Assembly: GCA_965652545.1 (NCBI GenBank)
Contig: CBFGWV010000246.1
Span: 1 to 7,276, forward strand
DNA from: CBFGWV01 sp965652545
GTDB lineage: Bacteria; Pseudomonadota; Gammaproteobacteria; Competibacterales; Competibacteraceae
Length of the DNA: 7,276 nucleotides
Direction: 5' to 3'
Shown: positions 5,828 through 7,276 of the stretch, in pieces
How positions within the stretch are numbered: the stretch's first letter is position 1
How the letters are laid out: each line of letters begins with the position of its first letter
Translations under genes and position numbers: made by a program
The notes under the pieces: generated by a model
Databases searched by the model: none
What the model was told of the DNA's origin: nothing
The model's input: only the letters and a program-made list of their open reading frames with translations

Positions 5828-7153
5828 ATGCCCGCCCCGCTTCAGCTTATCGACACCACACCGGTGTTGCCCGAGTCGGCCGATGTCGTCGTTATCGGTG
5901 GCGGTATCGTCGGTGTATTTACCGCGTATTATCTGGCGCGGCGTAACATCCGGGTGGCATTGCTGGAAAAAGGACGCATCGGCGCCGAACAATCCAGCCG
6001 CAATTGGGGCTGGTGCCGTCAGCAGAACCGCGATGCCCGCGAATTGCCCATTGCAACCGAAAGCCTCGGCTTATGGGAGCGGTTTGGCAACGAAACCGGG
6101 GAGGATACCGGCTTCAGTCGCTGTGGCCTGCTTTACCTGAGCGACAACGAGGCGGAAATCGACGGCTGGGCACGCTGGTGCGCATTCGCCAAGGGCATGG
6201 GGGTGACGACCCATGTACTCGGCGCCCAGGACGCGGCGGCTTACGGGCAGGCCACGGGCAAGCGCTGGAAGGGCGGCGTGTTCTCGCCCACCGATGGCAC
6301 GGCCGACCCCTCGCGCGCCGCGCCGGCGGTCGCCCGCGCCATCCTCAAGGCCGGCGGCAGCGTGCACCAGATGTGCGCGGCCCGCGGTATCGAAACCGAG
6401 GCCGGCCGGGTCAGTGCGGTAATCACCGAGGCCGGGACCATCCGCACCCGGACCGTGGTAATGGCCGGGGGGGCCTGGGCCTCGTCGTTTTGTCGGCAAC
6501 TCGGCGTTCGCTTCCCCCAGGCGTCGGTGCGCTCGTCGATTCTCTCACTCGCCCCCGGGGCCGAGGGGCTGCCGGCGGCGCTGCATACCGCCGCCGTCTC
6601 GGTGACCCGTCGTGGCGATGGCGGGCACACCCTGGCGATCAGCGGGCACGCCAGCGTGGACCCGACCCCGCAGCAACTGCGCTTCGCCAAGCACTTCGTG
6701 CCGATGTTCGCGCGGCGCTGGCGCAATCTGACCGTCGGCTCGCTGCAGGGCTGGCAGGCGGGGCACGAAACGCGCTCCCGCTGGCGGCTCGATGCGCCCA
6801 CCCCGATGGAGCGCAATCGCATCCTCGACCCACGCCCCAACCGCCGGTTGATCGACGAGACGCTGCGCCGCGCCCGCCGCCTGCTGCCGGCACTGGAGCG
6901 CACCGAGGTGCAAGCGGCCTGGGCCGGCTACATCGACAGCACGCCCGATGGCGTGCCGGTCATCGGTGAGGTGGCGGGCGTGCCGGGTTTCATGCTCGCG
7001 GCCGGCTTCAGCGGGCACGGCTTCGGCATCGGGCCCGGCGCCGGGCACTTGGCGGCGGATCTGGTGACCGGTTCACGGCCGCTGATCGACCCGGCCCCGT
7101 ATCGGCTGGCGCGGTTTGAGTCCTCCGCGTGGGGGAAGGTGGCCGAGTTTTAA
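5828..7153 (+). CDS. FAD-dependent oxidoreductase of the D-amino-acid oxidase (DAO) family, 441 aa
   Basis: This is a single-chain flavoenzyme of the DAO/DadA/glycine-oxidase superfamily, which oxidises an amino or secondary-amine substrate to an imine, then the oxo acid. The N-terminal Rossmann segment has GGGIVG at 24-29 and the ribose-binding Glu47 in ALLEKG. SSRNWGWCRQQNRDARELP (56-74) is a block shared with a poorly characterised DAO subgroup. A second FAD-contacting stretch is VMAGGAWASS (211-220). The C-terminal block GYIDSTPDGVPVIGEV (367-382) and AGFSGHGFGIGPGAG (392-406) closes the FAD site. There is no signal peptide or membrane segment, so it is cytoplasmic or peripherally membrane-bound. 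Length matches the ~430-aa family. It is divergent from the minus-strand operon and shares its upstream region, which suggests co-regulation. The substrate is not identifiable; the PuuB/PauB GRNGGQ-type motif of polyamine oxidases is absent. D-amino acids, opines or N-substituted amino acids are candidates. Confidence 0.93.
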   Translation: MPAPLQLIDTTPVLPESADVVVIGGGIVGVFTAYYLARRNIRVALLEKGRIGAEQSSRNWGWCRQQNRDARELPIATESLGLWERFGNETGEDTGFSRCGLLYLSDNEAEIDGWARWCAFAKGMGVTTHVLGAQDAAAYGQATGKRWKGGVFSPTDGTADPSRAAPAVARAILKAGGSVHQMCAARGIETEAGRVSAVITEAGTIRTRTVVMAGGAWASSFCRQLGVRFPQASVRSSILSLAPGAEGLPAALHTAAVSVTRRGDGGHTLAISGHASVDPTPQQLRFAKHFVPMFARRWRNLTVGSLQGWQAGHETRSRWRLDAPTPMERNRILDPRPNRRLIDETLRRARRLLPALERTEVQAAWAGYIDSTPDGVPVIGEVAGVPGFMLAAGFSGHGFGIGPGAGHLAADLVTGSRPLIDPAPYRLARFESSAWGKVAEF

Positions 7154-7207
7154 CGACGCTTTATCCACGAGATCGTCACCAATGAGTCAAGCATCACACC
7201 ACTAATA

Positions 7208-7238
7208 AAACGAGCGGCACCGTTGAAACGAGCGGCAC
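7208..7238 (+). repeat. 13-bp tandem direct repeat (AAACGAGCGGCAC)
   Basis: AAACGAGCGGCAC occurs at 7208-7220 and again at 7226-7238, an 18-base period with a five-base spacer. It lies directly before the REP-like palindrome and after the FAD oxidoreductase gene. Its role is unknown; it may be the flank of a repeated intergenic element. Confidence 0.6.
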
Positions 7239-7240
7239 AG

Positions 7241-7270
7241 TAGGATGGGTCGAGCGCAGCGATACCCATC
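7241..7270. repeat. REP-like intergenic palindrome
   Basis: GATGGGT at 7244-7250 and ACCCATC at 7264-7270 form a 7-bp perfect stem with a 13-base loop, preceded by TAG. From memory, elements of this form (GTAGGATGGGT...ACCCATC) are scattered in many gammaproteobacterial intergenic regions, so it is probably one copy of a dispersed repeat. No T-run follows, so it is not a standard intrinsic terminator, though the hairpin could stabilise the mRNA end. It runs nearly to the window edge and may continue. Confidence 0.6.
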
Positions 7271-7276
7271 AGCCGC

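Noticed and set aside
5048..5992. Minus-strand open frame of 314 codons spanning the divergent intergenic region
   Set aside because: It overlaps the GNAT gene in another frame and the start of the FAD gene on the opposite strand. The translation shows no domain.
6004..6969. Plus-strand open frame of 321 codons inside the FAD oxidoreductase
   Set aside because: It is the +1-type shadow frame of a well-conserved gene and is Arg/Gly/Pro-rich.
7244..7270. Palindrome as an intrinsic terminator of the FAD oxidoreductase gene
   Set aside because: No run of T follows the stem, the loop is long, and the sequence fits a dispersed repeat better.

Overview
This window is a compact block of catabolic genes from a GC-rich proteobacterium. 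Protein resemblance, and a short imperfect palindrome of the GATGGGT...ACCCATC type common in gammaproteobacterial intergenic DNA, point to a gammaproteobacterium. A Halomonas-like halophile is my best guess, held weakly. I see no RNA gene, insertion sequence, phage gene, CRISPR array or origin.

Layout. Five genes lie head to tail on the minus strand, transcribed from about 5484 down to 1: a two-domain GNAT acetyltransferase (5484-4624); a GhrA-type NAD(P)-dependent 2-hydroxyacid dehydrogenase (4600-3674); a class III PLP-dependent omega-aminotransferase (3660-2254); a tartrate/D-malate dehydrogenase of the isocitrate/isopropylmalate dehydrogenase superfamily (2226-1120); and a succinate-semialdehyde-dehydrogenase-like aldehyde dehydrogenase (1118 down to 1, C-terminus outside the window). 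Gaps are 1 to 27 bases, so this looks like one operon. A non-coding stretch of about 340 bases (5485-5827) separates it from a divergent plus-strand gene for a FAD-dependent D-amino-acid-oxidase-family oxidoreductase (5828-7153). The last 123 bases are intergenic, with a short tandem repeat and a REP-like palindrome.

How the genes may work together (inference). The aminotransferase plus aldehyde dehydrogenase form a classic pair: a terminal amine becomes a semialdehyde, then a carboxylate. This is the logic of GABA, polyamine and 2,4-diaminobutyrate (ectoine) breakdown. The two other dehydrogenases fit a second arm. Tartrate dehydrogenase makes oxaloglycolate, pyruvate or D-glycerate from tartrate or malate, and GhrA reduces hydroxypyruvate or glyoxylate. 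The FAD enzyme could oxidise an amino or imino acid to a 2-oxo acid. No transporter, regulator or committed first enzyme is visible, so the true substrate cannot be read from this window. All six genes are intact apart from the edge truncation, and each belongs to a known family. What is unusual is the combination, not any single protein.
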